Of a stretch of DNA of 54,745 bases, positions 54,621 to 54,745 are shown one piece after another. The position numbers and the translations under genes are program-made. The notes below the pieces were generated by a model. The model saw only the letters and a list, made by a program, of their open reading frames with translations, made no database searches and was not told the origin of the DNA. Source of the DNA: Cristatella mucedo (lineage: Eukaryota; Bryozoa; Phylactolaemata; Cristatellidae); assembly GCA_009760855.2 (NCBI GenBank), contig WPIO01000411.1:1-54745 (forward strand), written 5' to 3'. The first letter of the stretch is position 1; every line of letters starts with the position of its first letter.

Positions 54621-54745
54621 ATGGCCAAGAGATTGCCAGTTGTAGGACCACCATGTTGTAGACATAAGTAAATGACCATCTTGCTCCGCTCTTCCATGTA
54701 CTGCCATCTTCCGAATTGTTATGCGGGCGTGATCTCATAGTAGCC

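Overview
This window is a stretch of animal (metazoan) nuclear DNA dominated by one large split gene on the + strand. Eukaryotic hallmarks are GT-AG introns, long dinucleotide microsatellites, CR1/L2-like LINE remnants, Tc1-like DNA transposons and tRNA-derived SINEs. The gene is a clear homologue of ARHGEF17 (TEM4, a Rho guanine-nucleotide exchange factor). The species cannot be fixed from sequence alone. The repeat mixture and divergence from the vertebrate protein suggest an invertebrate, with low confidence.

The ARHGEF17-like gene: 17 consecutive coding exons can be joined from 7122 to the stop codon at 48838-48840. Each junction keeps the reading frame, and the product, about 943 residues, aligns with the vertebrate family without a missing block. 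In order it encodes the DH (RhoGEF) domain (exons 1-5), a PH-like domain (exons 6-11), a Ser/acidic linker (exon 12) and a WD40-like beta-propeller ending in a family-typical C-terminus (exons 12-17). The N-terminal part, very long in vertebrates, was not found in the first 7.1 kb and probably lies upstream. Only the exon 12/13 junction is ambiguous. The DH domain is unusual: the block that is normally PVQRxxRY reads PANHLISY.

Layout: 1-7121 is upstream or 5' intronic DNA with GT, GA and CT microsatellites, a LINE scrap and a SINE. 7206-20483 is a 13 kb intron holding two LINE fragments, two SINEs, two Tc1-like remnants and a 750-bp CT/CTGTCT tract. 20664-30519 holds two introns with a GATA/GA tract, a third Tc1-like remnant and a GT tract. 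30520-32129 is a compact cluster of five exons. 32130-38499 is an intron with two long CR1-like copies, one retaining the reverse-transcriptase YVDD motif. 38500-48840 carries the last nine exons, separated by introns with several sense-strand CT tracts. 48841-54745 is downstream DNA with an unrecognised 296-codon ORF and several decayed LINE pieces.

I see no second cellular gene that I can support, no CRISPR array, no rRNA, no functional tRNA and no prokaryotic operon. The most interesting signals are the altered DH catalytic block, a 3' tail shared between the CR1-like LINE and a tRNA-headed SINE family, and the same-strand CT tracts beside splice sites at the 3' end of the gene.
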